From NCBI RefSeq assembly GCF_003574475.2, contig NZ_QLIS02000001.1, positions 620,001-684,000 on the forward strand: a stretch of 64,000 nt of DNA. The letters run 5' to 3'. Both the position numbers and the translations under genes were made by a program. Below, piece by piece: positions 48,338-58,141 of this stretch (position 1 is the stretch's first letter; each line of letters starts with the position of its first letter). The DNA is from Pseudofrancisella aestuarii (GTDB lineage Bacteria; Pseudomonadota; Gammaproteobacteria; Francisellales; Francisellaceae). The notes beneath the pieces were generated by a model that was not told the DNA's origin, ran no database searches, and saw nothing but the letters and a program-made list of their open reading frames with translations.

Positions 48338-49054
48338 ATGAGAGATCTTTCAAAACTAGATATTCCTAAGAAAAAACAGGAAGAAGAAGTACAACAGAAA
48401 CAAGAAGTTAAAAATACTAAGAAAAAAAAATTAGTAATAATTATTGTCGTTTTGTTATTAGCCGTAGCTGTTGGATCAAAAATAATAAACAAACATCTAA
48501 AAAACAAAAAGACTGAAGAGATTAAAGCAATAGCTGAATCTACAGATAGTAACCAAACTTCGAAAGAAGCATCTCAGAAAATAGACGAACAAAATACTGA
48601 AAATAGTGATGATAAAGCTAATTTCAACAAAGATCTTGATATTAAAAATGATGATAAAATGACATTTACTTTTTACAACAAACTAAAAAATGAGACTGTT
48701 GAAGTAGATGCTGTTCCTTCTAGTGAAAGAGCCCAATATAAGTATACATATATTTTCCAAGTAGCTTCTTTCAGAAATATGAATGAAACAAAATATTATA
48801 CTCAAAAAATGGAAAGTGTTGGCTTAAAACCAAAATTTGAAGAAGTTGGCAATTGGATAAGAATGTATATAGGACCATATGATAGTCAAAGAGCTATGGC
48901 TCCAGATATTATAAAATTACAAAAAATTGGCATTAACATGGGCTTCACTAGAGAAATAAACAAGGTCAAAATAGAGCCTGAAGATCAGAAAAAAAATGAT
49001 GACTCAAAAGAGAATGCCAATAATAAAAAAGACAACAAAGATAAAGCTAACTAA
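48338..49054 (+). CDS. SPOR-domain protein, FtsN-like
   Basis: A 238-residue bitopic protein: a cytoplasmic Lys/Glu-rich N-terminus, one transmembrane helix (about residues 32-49), a charged linker, a C-terminal SPOR domain (about residues 130-205, [20 protein letters not shown] and [15 protein letters not shown]), and a Lys/Asp/Asn-rich tail. SPOR domains bind septal peptidoglycan with stripped peptides, and FtsN activates division. The size and layout fit an FtsN-like divisome protein, but short SPOR proteins of other roles exist. Confidence 0.78.
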   Translation: MRDLSKLDIPKKKQEEEVQQKQEVKNTKKKKLVIIIVVLLLAVAVGSKIINKHLKNKKTEEIKAIAESTDSNQTSKEASQKIDEQNTENSDDKANFNKDLDIKNDDKMTFTFYNKLKNETVEVDAVPSSERAQYKYTYIFQVASFRNMNETKYYTQKMESVGLKPKFEEVGNWIRMYIGPYDSQRAMAPDIIKLQKIGINMGFTREINKVKIEPEDQKKNDDSKENANNKKDNKDKAN

Positions 49055-49812
49055 AAATTATTCTTCAAATCTCTCAACTTAATAAACATTTCTTGACCCA
49101 ACTTATAATTAGGTAAAGCATCACTTAGCTTATTATCACTTAAAGATCTAATAAATATATTAAATTTACTTTCCTCAGAAAGAGTTACTATGGGTTTCCG
49201 ATCTGCCACAAGAGGAACTACTGTTTCTTTGTAATGCAAAAAAGCTTCATCATCAGGCAAAATACTTAATGCAAAAGCTAAGTTTCCTTCCCAATAATCA
49301 TGTGCTGGATATAACCTTATATCTCCATCAAGCTTACTTAATTTGGATATAGAGTGATAAAGATCTTTAACATTTGCTGTCGTCGCTTGAACTCCGCCAA
49401 CTCCAGCATTGAATAATGTGTCTCCACAAAATAAAGCTTTCTCATCCTCGAACAAATAACAAACATGATCTGCTATATGTCCAGGTGTATAGAAAACTTT
49501 AATTTTACAAAATACTAAATCAAGATTATCACCTTCTTTCACATAAACATCTGGCTTAAACCTATCATTATCCTCAAAAGCATAAACTTTAGCTGAAGAA
49601 AATTCTTCTAGAAGTTTATTTACTCCAGCTATATGGTCACCATGTTTATGAGTTACTAAAATAGCTTTTAATTGTAATTTTTTGCTATTTAAAAAATCAC
49701 TATATATATCAGCTCTTAATGGGTCTACAACAATAGCATTTACATCATCATAAATAACATACTGATAATTTCTTAAGCTATTATCTAAGAACCACCTTTT
49801 AATTTGCATCAT
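49051..49812 (-). CDS. gloB: Hydroxyacylglutathione hydrolase (glyoxalase II)
   Basis: A 253-residue metallo-beta-lactamase fold enzyme that hydrolyses S-lactoylglutathione in methylglyoxal detoxification. The metal motif is [16 protein letters not shown], with [29 protein letters not shown] and [13 protein letters not shown] as further ligand regions. The length and C-terminal helical part match GloB. It overlaps the end of hemY by 14 bp and is the last gene of the sufE-hem operon; it overlaps the convergent SPOR gene by 4 bp. Confidence 0.93.
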   Translation of the reverse strand: MMQIKRWFLDNSLRNYQYVIYDDVNAIVVDPLRADIYSDFLNSKKLQLKAILVTHKHGDHIAGVNKLLEEFSSAKVYAFEDNDRFKPDVYVKEGDNLDLVFCKIKVFYTPGHIADHVCYLFEDEKALFCGDTLFNAGVGGVQATTANVKDLYHSISKLSKLDGDIRLYPAHDYWEGNLAFALSILPDDEAFLHYKETVVPLVADRKPIVTLSEESKFNIFIRSLSDNKLSDALPNYKLGQEMFIKLRDLKNNF

Positions 49813-50980
49813 TCTCTTCCTGATCGCTATAAACTAGTTTTGAAACAGATAAATCTATACCCGATGCTCCACCATTCTTTATAAAAAACTTACATAAGAT
49901 ATGATTATATTTTTCTCTTTGCTGAACGCTCATTTTTTCAACAACGTTTTTTTCTATATACTCGTTTGTATCTTTAAAAATATCTTTCTCAGACTTAATC
50001 ATTGCCAACTCTAACAATACTAACATACTATCTATATTAGTATTTTCATCATTACAAACCTTACTAAATACTCTAGATAAGTTAGTACTAAACGCTGTTA
50101 CATAAATATACAAAGCTGATGGATTCACATTTTCAGATCGTATAAGTTTTTTCAAAACCTTTTCTGCGCTTTTAAGTTCATCAAACTTTAATAGCTTACT
50201 AGCATATGCTATTTCAACATCATCACTTAACTGATCAAAATCATTATATGTTTTTTTAAGATCACTTAAATTTGTAGCCCCAGTTAATGTAAGAATAGCT
50301 AAGTCTTTTCTCACTTCATCTTCGATGATATCTGAATATCTATCTAATAGTTTAAAAGCAAATTCCGAATCTTGTTTAGCTATAGCAATTTTCACAGCAA
50401 GTGAAACAATCTCTTTTTTAAACTCTTTTCTTTTCTCATTTAAAAGAAGACCATTTATACCCAGCGTTGCTTCGTGATACTGATGTCTTAAAGCTTGCGT
50501 ATAAATTAAAAAATACCTATATATAAAACTTTTAGGATCTAATTTAATTACCTCTTTTTCTAAGTCCTCTGCCTTCTCAGCTTCTGCTATTAACTTTAAT
50601 TTAGCAAAAGTTATATACTCTTGTAGATCTTTAGGAACAGTCTTCTTTAATTTTGAAAGATTTATATTTAAGATCTTATCTTTGTTACCTAAAGATACTC
50701 CAGAAATTATATCGGCAAACTTTTGCTCCTTATTTGCTGAAAAAAGACCTAAAAACCACTTCCCTAAAGCTATAGGAATATTTACTAAAACACATACAAG
50801 CCTATATGCAAAGAAAAGTAAAAATATTAATACTAGTATTGATAAGCTAAAAAACACAAGATTCAATTTAATTACTTTTCCAGCAACCACTATCATCACA
50901 TAGCCGTCGTATTTTGAAACTAATAAGCCCAAAACAGTCGCTAAAGCTATTATTACTATAAATTTAAAAATCTTTAGCAT
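49799..50980 (-). CDS. hemY: HemY family protein
   Basis: A 393-residue protein with two N-terminal membrane helices (about residues 3-22 and 38-66) and a helical TPR-like remainder, the layout of HemY encoded next to HemX and HemD. It is not a protoporphyrinogen oxidase; in Gram-negatives its role near heme synthesis is not settled. I chose the ATG at 50980 ([14 protein letters not shown]), which has a upstream aaggga and gives a one-base gap after hemX, over the frame start at 50998. Confidence 0.85.
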   Translation of the reverse strand: MLKIFKFIVIIALATVLGLLVSKYDGYVMIVVAGKVIKLNLVFFSLSILVLIFLLFFAYRLVCVLVNIPIALGKWFLGLFSANKEQKFADIISGVSLGNKDKILNINLSKLKKTVPKDLQEYITFAKLKLIAEAEKAEDLEKEVIKLDPKSFIYRYFLIYTQALRHQYHEATLGINGLLLNEKRKEFKKEIVSLAVKIAIAKQDSEFAFKLLDRYSDIIEDEVRKDLAILTLTGATNLSDLKKTYNDFDQLSDDVEIAYASKLLKFDELKSAEKVLKKLIRSENVNPSALYIYVTAFSTNLSRVFSKVCNDENTNIDSMLVLLELAMIKSEKDIFKDTNEYIEKNVVEKMSVQQREKYNHILCKFFIKNGGASGIDLSVSKLVYSDQEENDAN

Positions 50981-50981
50981 C

Positions 50982-52031
50982 TTATTTTCCCTTAACACTA
51001 TTAGAGTTTTGCCTAGCTTCTGATATTAACTGATTTTGTTCTTTTGTTAATTTATCAATCAACTTATCAATTTCATCACTTAAACTTCCAGACTGTTGAG
51101 TATGTAATTTCTCAATCTCGGATATTACCTGCTTTGCTTTATCATCTTGAACAAAATAAATTTTTAGAATATTTAATAAATTATCTTTTGCCTGTTTAAT
51201 AAATGTTTCATCATTTATGTATAATGCATTCTGTAAATTTATAAGAGTCATGTATAAAGTATCTGATATATATTGCTGAGATTCTTTCGTTGCTATTAAT
51301 TTCTGATCCTTTGATATATCTTGAATTTCAACCATTGAGCCTAAATAGCCAAGCAATTTACTCTTATCATCACTACTATTCTGAGTTTTAGGTTCAGTTG
51401 CATTTTCAGGAGTAACTAAGGTTAAACCCGCAATTTGTCCTTCAATAGCTATAAAACTTCTAATCACATCTGTCGATGTAGTATGATTTTTTAAAGCATT
51501 TCTCACACTTATTTGCTCTGATGCACTTATTTCTACTGTTGGTACAGATTGAAGCTTTTGAAAAGCTACATTAATTAAACTATTAGCCCTAACTGTATCA
51601 TTTGAAAATAAAGCGACATCTTTTGCTAAAGTTAAATAATCTATAGCAGATTGTATATTTATTATAGATAAATCTGTATAAACACCCCTAGTCGGTGAAG
51701 TAACTTGAGCATTTATATATTCTATTTGCTTTTGTAATGCTGCAATGCTTTGCGATTGAGCTTGATTTTGATCATTTAAACTAGCTATAACCTGACTTCT
51801 AGAGGACTCCATCACTTCCAATCCCTTCTGAAGTCCTTCAATTTTAGAATTATTATTAATTTGTTGTTCTAATTCTTGATTTTGAGTAAGTTTAGTATTT
51901 TTAAAATTTAAGTATGTAAATCCACTACCAGCTAAAGCCGCTAATGAAATAATTAATGATAAGCTAGTAATAGCCTTACTTTTTTTCTGTTTTATATCTT
52001 TATTTGGATTATTAATTTCATTACCCGACAT
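50982..52031 (-). CDS. hemX: HemX family protein
   Basis: A 349-residue protein with a short cytoplasmic N-terminus, one transmembrane helix (about residues 21-44) and a long periplasmic helical/coiled region rich in Gln, Lys and Glu (LEQQINNNSKIEGLQKGLEV). It has the HemX domain pattern (YTDLSIINIQSAIDYLTLAK, NLQNALYINDETFIKQAKDN). Older annotations call it uroporphyrinogen methyltransferase, but no such motif is present. Order hemD-hemX-hemY is typical. Confidence 0.88.
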   Translation of the reverse strand: MSGNEINNPNKDIKQKKSKAITSLSLIISLAALAGSGFTYLNFKNTKLTQNQELEQQINNNSKIEGLQKGLEVMESSRSQVIASLNDQNQAQSQSIAALQKQIEYINAQVTSPTRGVYTDLSIINIQSAIDYLTLAKDVALFSNDTVRANSLINVAFQKLQSVPTVEISASEQISVRNALKNHTTSTDVIRSFIAIEGQIAGLTLVTPENATEPKTQNSSDDKSKLLGYLGSMVEIQDISKDQKLIATKESQQYISDTLYMTLINLQNALYINDETFIKQAKDNLLNILKIYFVQDDKAKQVISEIEKLHTQQSGSLSDEIDKLIDKLTKEQNQLISEARQNSNSVKGK

Positions 52032-52034
52032 ATA

Positions 52035-52763
52035 TTAATTCCTTTCAAAAAACTTCTTAATAACATCACATATGCTTTGATTATCGACTTTTTCTAAAAA
52101 TAAAGTCTTTTTAAAGCCCTCTGCTGTTACACATTCTAGCATTTTTGTGCTTGTTATTGTAACTATAGAATTTATAGGTTTTGAATTTATAGGAAAAATT
52201 GTATTTAAAGCATTAAACACATCTAGACTTGTCGTAACTATTATTTTAGGAGGTCTATCATGAAAATAATGATTATATTTTTCTAATAATTGCTCTGGAT
52301 TCTCAAAGTCTCGCTTATATGTTTTAATTTTTTTGCACTCGACATCTTTTGAGAGAGCTTTCTCTAAAAAGTCATTTCCACCTTCTCCACTAACTAAAGC
52401 TATCTTTTTGCCATCAAATCCATTTATTGATAAAAGATCATATAGCGCTTCAGAATTATATTTTTCTGGATAGTTAACTAAGAGATTCTTTCCTAAAAGA
52501 ATCTTTGCTGTACTCTCTCCTATCGCCCATATTTTAATATTATTAAGAACATCTTCATCATATATTTTAAAAAATCCTTGTACCGCATACTTACTAGTAA
52601 AAATAATATCTGTAAAGTCTCCTTTATCAAAAGAAAAATCTAAATAATCAATTGAAACTGTGGGTAATATTACAGAGCTAATATTATGCTCAATTAAAAT
52701 ATTTCTTAAAACTTTTGCATCTTTTTCTGGACGACAAATCAGTATATCTGCCACTTTGACCAT
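52035..52763 (-). CDS. hemD: Uroporphyrinogen-III synthase
   Basis: A 242-residue two-domain protein that closes hydroxymethylbilane to uroporphyrinogen III in heme synthesis. Sequence conservation in HemD is low, but ILICRPEKDAKVLRNILIEH, DIIFTSKYAVQGFF, KIWAIGESTAKIL, KIALVSGEGGNDFLEKAL and IIVTTSLDVFNAL fit the fold, and the gene order hemD-hemX-hemY supports it. It begins 1 bp after the sufE stop. Confidence 0.88.
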   Translation of the reverse strand: MVKVADILICRPEKDAKVLRNILIEHNISSVILPTVSIDYLDFSFDKGDFTDIIFTSKYAVQGFFKIYDEDVLNNIKIWAIGESTAKILLGKNLLVNYPEKYNSEALYDLLSINGFDGKKIALVSGEGGNDFLEKALSKDVECKKIKTYKRDFENPEQLLEKYNHYFHDRPPKIIVTTSLDVFNALNTIFPINSKPINSIVTITSTKMLECVTAEGFKKTLFLEKVDNQSICDVIKKFFERN

Positions 52764-52764
52764 T

Positions 52765-53181
52765 TTAATTATATTTATTAGCTGTCACATATATAAAGTC
52801 TAACATTGATTTAAGCCCATTGGCTCTTGTAGCACTTAAATTATTACTAAAACCTATTTCTGATATAAAGCTGATATTAGACTCTACTATATCTTTAGGC
52901 CTAGCATCATTATAGACCCTTAATAAAAGTCCAATAAGCCCCGATACAATCAAAGCATCACTTGTTGCTATAAAATGAAGCCTTCCTTCATTATATTCAT
53001 AGTCAAACCAAACTTGTGATTGGCAGCCTTTTACTATATTTTCAGGAATTTTTTTATCTTCTGGAAAAATAGGCAGCTGTTTACCTAAAGAAATAACATA
53101 ATCATACTTATCTTCCCAGTCTTCAAAAAAAGACAATTCCTCAACAACTTCTTGCTGTCTTATCTCAACGTCATTAGCCAT
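52765..53181 (-). CDS. sufE: SufE family sulfur acceptor protein
   Basis: A 138-residue protein that takes sulfur from a cysteine desulfurase for Fe-S cluster assembly. The acceptor cysteine is Cys53 in NIVKGCQSQVWF, and the surrounding pattern (WEDKYDYVISLGKQLP, GLIGLLLRVYND, GFSNNLSATRANGLKSML) is typical. It heads the operon with hemD, hemX, hemY and gloB; no sufS or sufBCD is adjacent. Confidence 0.92.
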   Translation of the reverse strand: MANDVEIRQQEVVEELSFFEDWEDKYDYVISLGKQLPIFPEDKKIPENIVKGCQSQVWFDYEYNEGRLHFIATSDALIVSGLIGLLLRVYNDARPKDIVESNISFISEIGFSNNLSATRANGLKSMLDFIYVTANKYN

Positions 53182-53262
53182 TTTGAAGCACCTAACTTTA
53201 GAATTTAATTAATTTAAAATGATAACATAATTAGTTAGAAGTGGAAAATGCTAAAAAATATA

Positions 53263-53291
53263 TTGACTTCATATTTTTGCATAGTTATCAT
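53263..53291 (+). promoter_or_regulatory. Promoter of the first tRNA-Asn
   Basis: TTGACT (53263-53268) and TATCAT (53286-53291) are 17 bp apart and end 13 bp before the tRNA. The second tRNA-Asn has a similar TTGACT-N16-TACAAT promoter. Confidence 0.7.
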
Positions 53292-53304
53292 AGCAAATAG
53301 AAGT

Positions 53305-53380
53305 TCCCCGATAGCTCAGTCGGTAGAGCAGTTGACTGTTAATCAATTGGTCGGCGGTTCAAGTCCGTCTCGGGGAGCCA
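53305..53380 (+). tRNA. tRNA-Asn (anticodon GTT), copy 1
   Basis: A 76-nt class I tRNA with acceptor TCCCCGA/TCGGGGA, D arm GCTCAGTCGGTAGAGC, anticodon loop CTGTTAA (GTT) and T arm GGCGGTTCAAGTCCGTC, with encoded GCCA. It is identical to the copy at 54411. A small hairpin (AAGGGTT/AACCCTT, 53414-53430) lies downstream but has no T-run. Confidence 0.96.
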
Positions 53381-53436
53381 GATAGAAATTTGATATGCAT
53401 TTATTGATTTCATAAGGGTTTATAACCCTTACAAGT

Positions 53437-53519
53437 TACACTTAGGACTGCCTTGCAGTTTCACATTTTCTCCTCATTTCTTATCTCATATTGTGGATTG
53501 CCAGGTAGCCCTAAGTGTA
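53437..53519. repeat. Imperfect 21-bp inverted repeat with a 41-nt loop
   Basis: The arms 53437-53457 and 53499-53519 pair at 18 of 21 positions, plus one possible G-U pair in RNA. The gap 53381-53626 otherwise holds no gene that I can see. It could be a structured RNA in the transcript leading to the DUF5993-dsbB pair, or a remnant of a mobile element end. No T-run follows, so it is not an ordinary terminator. Confidence 0.55.
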
Positions 53520-53626
53520 TCTATAGCATTTATAAATTTTTCTTATAAGCCTTATTATTTATTTAAATGTTCTTTTAATATTTCTTGCTGTAAAATTTTT
53601 CTATAAAAAATTCTGGGAGTTAACTT

Positions 53627-53782
53627 ATGATTTTCTTAATATTTCTCTTTTCACTTATATGCTTGATTTCTGCTACAACTAAAAAGTATAAATTAGCATT
53701 AACATTTTTCATTATTTCACTAACTCTTCTACTTATAGTCTTTATTCCTCACACTATAAGATATATAAACATACAGCTATAA
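53627..53782 (+). CDS. DUF5993-like small membrane protein
   Basis: A 51-residue protein (MIFLIFLFSLICLISATTKK at the start, ending RYINIQL) with two hydrophobic helices joined by a short basic loop (TTKKYK). A good ribosome binding site (gggag) lies 9 bp before the ATG. It ends 11 bp before dsbB. Small two-helix proteins of this type, classed as DUF5993, occur next to dsbB in several gammaproteobacteria, so it is probably a DsbB partner of unknown function. It is shorter than common ORF cut-offs. Confidence 0.75.
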   Translation: MIFLIFLFSLICLISATTKKYKLALTFFIISLTLLLIVFIPHTIRYINIQL

Positions 53783-53793
53783 GGAATGAACTC

Positions 53794-54342
53794 ATGAAAG
53801 TCAGTAGAAAAATTTTAAATACTTTAGATTCTATAGCAATAATAGGATTAACTATCGTTCTTTGCATGGCCTTTTATTATCAATTTTTTTTAAATGAGTT
53901 ACCATGTGCTTTATGTGTGTTTCAAAGAATTGCTCTTTGTTTATTAACATTCGGGCTTATTCTAAATCTTACCCACGGAAATCAATCAAAGCATTATTTT
54001 TTTGTAATACTTGTTGCTGTATTAAATGCGAGCATGGCCATCACTCAAATACTACTTCATATTGTTCCAGGCACTGGGAATTATGGAGATGCTTTTCTAT
54101 CTCTACATATGTATACATGGAATTTCATAATAAGCGCAGTATTTATAATATATTCAGCAGTTGCGGGATTGTTTAGCCCAAATGAGAAAATAGATATTAA
54201 AGTTCCTCTTATATGTAAAATAGTAGTTACTTTAATAATCATATTAACTTTAGCTAACACAATTAGTGTTTTTATTGAGTGTGGACCTCATCTTTGTCCC
54301 TCTGATCCTGAAAATTATTGGCTTTTAACAAAAAAATTATAA
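53794..54342 (+). CDS. dsbB: Disulfide bond formation protein DsbB-like
   Basis: A 182-residue inner-membrane protein that would reoxidise a periplasmic DsbA-type oxidase with quinone. The first redox pair is Cys38-Cys41 in LPCALCVFQRIALC, followed by the conserved Arg. In E. coli DsbB the second pair is in the periplasmic loop after helix 3. Here that loop (GTGNYGDAFLSLHMY) has none. Instead a pair sits near the C-terminus, Cys163 and Cys168 (ECGPHLCPSDPENYW), after an apparent fifth helix. A ribosome binding site (aaggaa) overlaps the end of the DUF5993 gene. Confidence 0.85.
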   Translation: MKVSRKILNTLDSIAIIGLTIVLCMAFYYQFFLNELPCALCVFQRIALCLLTFGLILNLTHGNQSKHYFFVILVAVLNASMAITQILLHIVPGTGNYGDAFLSLHMYTWNFIISAVFIIYSAVAGLFSPNEKIDIKVPLICKIVVTLIIILTLANTISVFIECGPHLCPSDPENYWLLTKKL

Positions 54343-54369
54343 AAATAACAATATTTATCTCATAAGGTG

Positions 54370-54397
54370 TTGACTCAATGTCATAATTTGCTACAAT
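54370..54397 (+). promoter_or_regulatory. Promoter of the second tRNA-Asn
   Basis: TTGACT (54370-54375) and TACAAT (54392-54397) are 16 bp apart and end 13 bp before the tRNA gene. It lies 27 bp after the dsbB stop. Confidence 0.7.
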
Positions 54398-54410
54398 ACC
54401 CGTCACCAGT

Positions 54411-54486
54411 TCCCCGATAGCTCAGTCGGTAGAGCAGTTGACTGTTAATCAATTGGTCGGCGGTTCAAGTCCGTCTCGGGGAGCCA
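54411..54486 (+). tRNA. tRNA-Asn (anticodon GTT), copy 2
   Basis: Identical over 76 nt to the tRNA at 53305-53380, including the encoded CCA, with a distinct promoter. The flanking sequences differ outside the tRNA, except for a shared upstream agt. Confidence 0.96.
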
Positions 54487-54667
54487 AAAATTTCATTCTC
54501 ATATTTCATACTTCTAAAAGAATATGATTTCAGGCAGTTTTTATACTGAATAACTCCTTAGTTTTTCATAATCTCCTCAACTTCACTGTCTGGAATCATT
54601 TTTGTTATTTGATAATCTTTTTTTTTGCTATAATTTAGCAACATTAAGAACTATTAGAAATAATTTC

Positions 54668-56368
54668 ATGAAAGCCTCTCAAGCACTTATAGCTACAACA
54701 AAAGAACTTCCTAAAGAAGCAGTTCTTATTAGCCATCAATATATGCTAAAAGCTGGTTTAATAAAAAAACTAGCTTCAGGAGTCTATACTTGGCTACCTA
54801 TGGGTTTAAAAGTACTACAAAAAGTACAGAATATCGTTCGTGAAGAAATGAATAAGTCAGGGGCAAGCGAGCTTCTTTTACCAAGCATACTTCCATCAGA
54901 GCTATTACAAGAAACGCATAGATGGGATAAGTTTGGCCCAGAGCTTTTAAAACTAAAAGATAGGCATGATAGAGATTTCTGCTACGGACCGACTCATGAA
55001 GAGCCTATTGTTGATATGGCTAGAAGTGTTATAAAAAGCTATAAGCAACTTCCATTAAACCTTTATCAAATACAAACTAAGTTTAGAGATGAGATCCGCC
55101 CAAGATTTGGAGTTATGAGAGCAAGAGAATTTATTATGAAAGACTCATACTCTTTCCATGAGAATTCTGAGTGTTTGCACAATACATATCAAATAATGTA
55201 TGAAACTTATTCAAATATCCTTAATAAAATAGGCTTAAAATACCGTCCGGTTAAAGCAGATACTGGTGCTATCGGTGGAGATAATAGTCATGAGTTTCAG
55301 GTATTGGCAAATGCTGGTGAAGACATCATATGCTATAGCAATGGAAGTGATTATGCAGCAAATATTGAGCTTGCTACTTATGCTAGACCAGATTTAAACT
55401 CAAGAGCCAATTCTAATAATATTATTGAGAAAATTTACACTCCAAATATGAAGACTATCGAAAAGCTTTGTAACGAAATGAAGCTTGATGTCAAAAAATC
55501 AATAAAAACGATGGTCATAAAAGATAAAGATAGTAATTTCTTTGCTTTAATTATTCGTGGAGATCATGAACTAAATGAAACAAAGATAAATAAGCTTCCT
55601 CAAATATCAGCACCATATACAATGGCAACTCGTGAAGAGATTTTTTCTCTTTTTAATGCCAATCCAGGTTCACTAGGAATTATTAACTGCCCTATCCCAA
55701 TCATAGCTGATTATAGCGCTATGATGATTACTGATATTTGCTGTGGTGCTAATGAAGATGACTATCACTATATGAATGTAAATTGGGATAGAGATGTTAA
55801 GGATTATGAAATTTCTGATATTAGAAATATAGTTGAAGGCGATGTTTCTCCTGATAATAAAGGCTCCTTACAATTAACTAATGGAATAGAGGTTGGACAC
55901 ATCTTTGAACTTGAAGACGTATATTCAAAACCTATGAAAGCTGAAATTATAGGGCCTGATGGAAAAAGCAAACCAATACTAATGGGGTGCTATGGTTTTG
56001 GTGTAAGCCGTGTAGTTGCTGCTGCTATTGAGCAATCTCATGACGAGAATGGGATAATCTGGCCAGAAGCTATAGCACCATATCAAGTTGCTATATTACC
56101 TATAAACTATACAAAATCTGATGAAGTAAAAAAAGTAGCTGATGAACTGTATGCTGACTTAGTATCACAAGGTATAGAAGTACTATTAGATGATAGAGGT
56201 GCCAGACCAGGAGTGATGTTTGCAGATGCAGATTTAATAGGCATATCTCATCACGTGATAATTGGTGACAGATTATTAGAGCAAGGTTTAATTGAATATA
56301 AGAACCGCAAGACTCAAGAAAAACAAGAAATCACGATTCAAGAGCTAATCAAAACTATAACTTCCTAG
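54668..56368 (+). CDS. proS: Prolyl-tRNA synthetase
   Basis: ProS attaches proline to tRNA-Pro. From the ATG at 54668 ([18 protein letters not shown]) the protein is 566 aa; the frame is open to 54602 but the extra residues look non-coding. Class II motifs are visible: motif 1 around [20 protein letters not shown], motif 2 in [20 protein letters not shown] and motif 3 in [21 protein letters not shown] central editing (YbaK-like) insertion lies at about residues 225-400, and an anticodon-binding domain at the end. It is the bacterial long form (E. coli 572). Its end overlaps the convergent gene by 14 bp. Confidence 0.96.
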   Translation: MKASQALIATTKELPKEAVLISHQYMLKAGLIKKLASGVYTWLPMGLKVLQKVQNIVREEMNKSGASELLLPSILPSELLQETHRWDKFGPELLKLKDRHDRDFCYGPTHEEPIVDMARSVIKSYKQLPLNLYQIQTKFRDEIRPRFGVMRAREFIMKDSYSFHENSECLHNTYQIMYETYSNILNKIGLKYRPVKADTGAIGGDNSHEFQVLANAGEDIICYSNGSDYAANIELATYARPDLNSRANSNNIIEKIYTPNMKTIEKLCNEMKLDVKKSIKTMVIKDKDSNFFALIIRGDHELNETKINKLPQISAPYTMATREEIFSLFNANPGSLGIINCPIPIIADYSAMMITDICCGANEDDYHYMNVNWDRDVKDYEISDIRNIVEGDVSPDNKGSLQLTNGIEVGHIFELEDVYSKPMKAEIIGPDGKSKPILMGCYGFGVSRVVAAAIEQSHDENGIIWPEAIAPYQVAILPINYTKSDEVKKVADELYADLVSQGIEVLLDDRGARPGVMFADADLIGISHHVIIGDRLLEQGLIEYKNRKTQEKQEITIQELIKTITS

Positions 56369-57908
56369 AGTATTTCCTAAAACTTTTAATAATTTCATAT
56401 AATAGTGCTGTACTTATAACAAAGTGTATAACTTTTAACCATGCAGGTTTATAAACAATTGGTTCACCAGAGATGATGCTTGGAATAAAGGAATTTAAAA
56501 TTACCTCCAAACAATTTCCGATTCCTTTCCATGTATATAAATTCTCATGAAGTGCAAAATTAGTACTTATAGCTATATATCCAACATATAACATAAAATT
56601 AAATATAAAAAAGAGCGCTAGGGCTTTGAAAGGATTCGTTCCATAGCTACTAATTGTTTTTTCAAAAAACAAAATAAGTTTATTTAAAAAGTCTTTACCA
56701 CACCAACTCAAACTCTGATAATGATATTCACACTCTTTCTTATAAATATTTATAGCATTAATAGCATCATTTTTCTTTTGGTATTCATTTTTAATAATTC
56801 GATATGTTTCTTGTAGCTCATGTTTTTTATCTTTCAGATAATCTCTAGAGCTATCCTTAACTTTGCTGTCAAAGTCCTTATAGAAAAAGTTCAAATTTCC
56901 TTTATCACGTAAATTTATAGTGGATAGGTTTATGCCTTTTAGAAATTCTGCTTCTCTAAAAACCACCATGTCATGGAATGTTGTATATGTAAAATCTGGC
57001 TCATTCTCAAATTTTGTTTCATCAAAAATACAAGTATCTAAAAATTTTGTTTCTTTAAATGAAACCTCTACAAAGGTTGATTCAGTAAAATCAACCACCT
57101 CAGAAAACTCTGAATAATTAAAGAGAACTTTATTATATTCTTTATTAGCAAAATTGACTTTTTGATTAAATTTACAATTAGATAAATCTAGGAAATCCAT
57201 ATATTTATTATTAATTAATGTTTCATAACCATCAAATTCACCAATAACCCTTGTATGTTGAAAGAATTCATTCTGCGACATACAAAATCTCTCAGTTATT
57301 TTCTCAAAATAAGAGACTGATATTCCATAAAATTGTGAATGTTCAATAGTTACATAATTAACTTTAGGTATATTAAGATGCAAATTCGTAAGAAAAATAG
57401 ACTCTTCAATATAAAAACTTTCTATTAATCTATTTTCATTCAGACTTATTAAATTTAAAATACAGCTCCTAAAACAGCATTTTTTAATATAAACCCTCTT
57501 TCTATCAGCATGGTATTCTTTTTTTTCATTTACACTAAGATGAAGTCCATTTATAAATATTGTACCTAAAAACTCAATACCTATAATATCCAAACCTAAT
57601 AAGCCTAATTCCTTTTTTAATATACAGTTACTTATTGATATATTTCGCGGCAGATTATTGTCTGTTAAATAAATATCAGATAAAACTATACAGTTGTAAA
57701 AATTGATATTATCTTTAAAAGAATGCTCATCAATTAATTTCATTTTTTTTCGTGGAAAGAGACCTAATGTTTTAAGATTGTTTTTTAACTTGTCACAAGT
57801 TAACAATACCTCTTCATTAAAAACATCAGAAAATAGTGTTTCTCCATTACTAAATTCAAATACTATTTTATTGCGACTATTATTATCTTCATATCTTACA
57901 TCGATCAA
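56355..57908 (-). CDS. Pentapeptide-like repeat protein with C-terminal membrane domain
   Basis: A 517-residue protein. The first ~330 residues have repeated strands that look like a right-handed beta-helix ([60 protein letters not shown]), resembling divergent pentapeptide repeats. A helical linker rich in Lys and Glu (about 340-410) follows. Two membrane helices come next (about 428-448 and 488-506) with a short hydrophobic segment between them ([14 protein letters not shown]). The layout recalls two-helix pore domains, but there is no TVGYG-type filter. Function unknown. Confidence 0.6.
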   Translation of the reverse strand: MIDVRYEDNNSRNKIVFEFSNGETLFSDVFNEEVLLTCDKLKNNLKTLGLFPRKKMKLIDEHSFKDNINFYNCIVLSDIYLTDNNLPRNISISNCILKKELGLLGLDIIGIEFLGTIFINGLHLSVNEKKEYHADRKRVYIKKCCFRSCILNLISLNENRLIESFYIEESIFLTNLHLNIPKVNYVTIEHSQFYGISVSYFEKITERFCMSQNEFFQHTRVIGEFDGYETLINNKYMDFLDLSNCKFNQKVNFANKEYNKVLFNYSEFSEVVDFTESTFVEVSFKETKFLDTCIFDETKFENEPDFTYTTFHDMVVFREAEFLKGINLSTINLRDKGNLNFFYKDFDSKVKDSSRDYLKDKKHELQETYRIIKNEYQKKNDAINAINIYKKECEYHYQSLSWCGKDFLNKLILFFEKTISSYGTNPFKALALFFIFNFMLYVGYIAISTNFALHENLYTWKGIGNCLEVILNSFIPSIISGEPIVYKPAWLKVIHFVISTALLYEIIKSFRKYSRKL

Positions 57909-58141
57909 ATGTAAAGGGATTTCTTTATTTTTTATATCAACTTAAACTTATATTTACTAAATATAATTATGCCAAAAACTACAGCTAGCACCCAACCAAA
58001 GTTTATAGTCTATATTTTAATACATATGATTTATACAATCCAAATAGTCAATTTTCTTACATAATAAATCTCTGTTTATATTGTCATTAAAAGCAACTGT
58101 AATATATAATCAAAATTACCTAATTTTTGAATTATTTTAAA

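Noticed and set aside
53414-53430. Hairpin AAGGGTT/AACCCTT after the first tRNA-Asn as an intrinsic terminator
   Set aside because: No T-run follows; it may be a processing signal but cannot be called.
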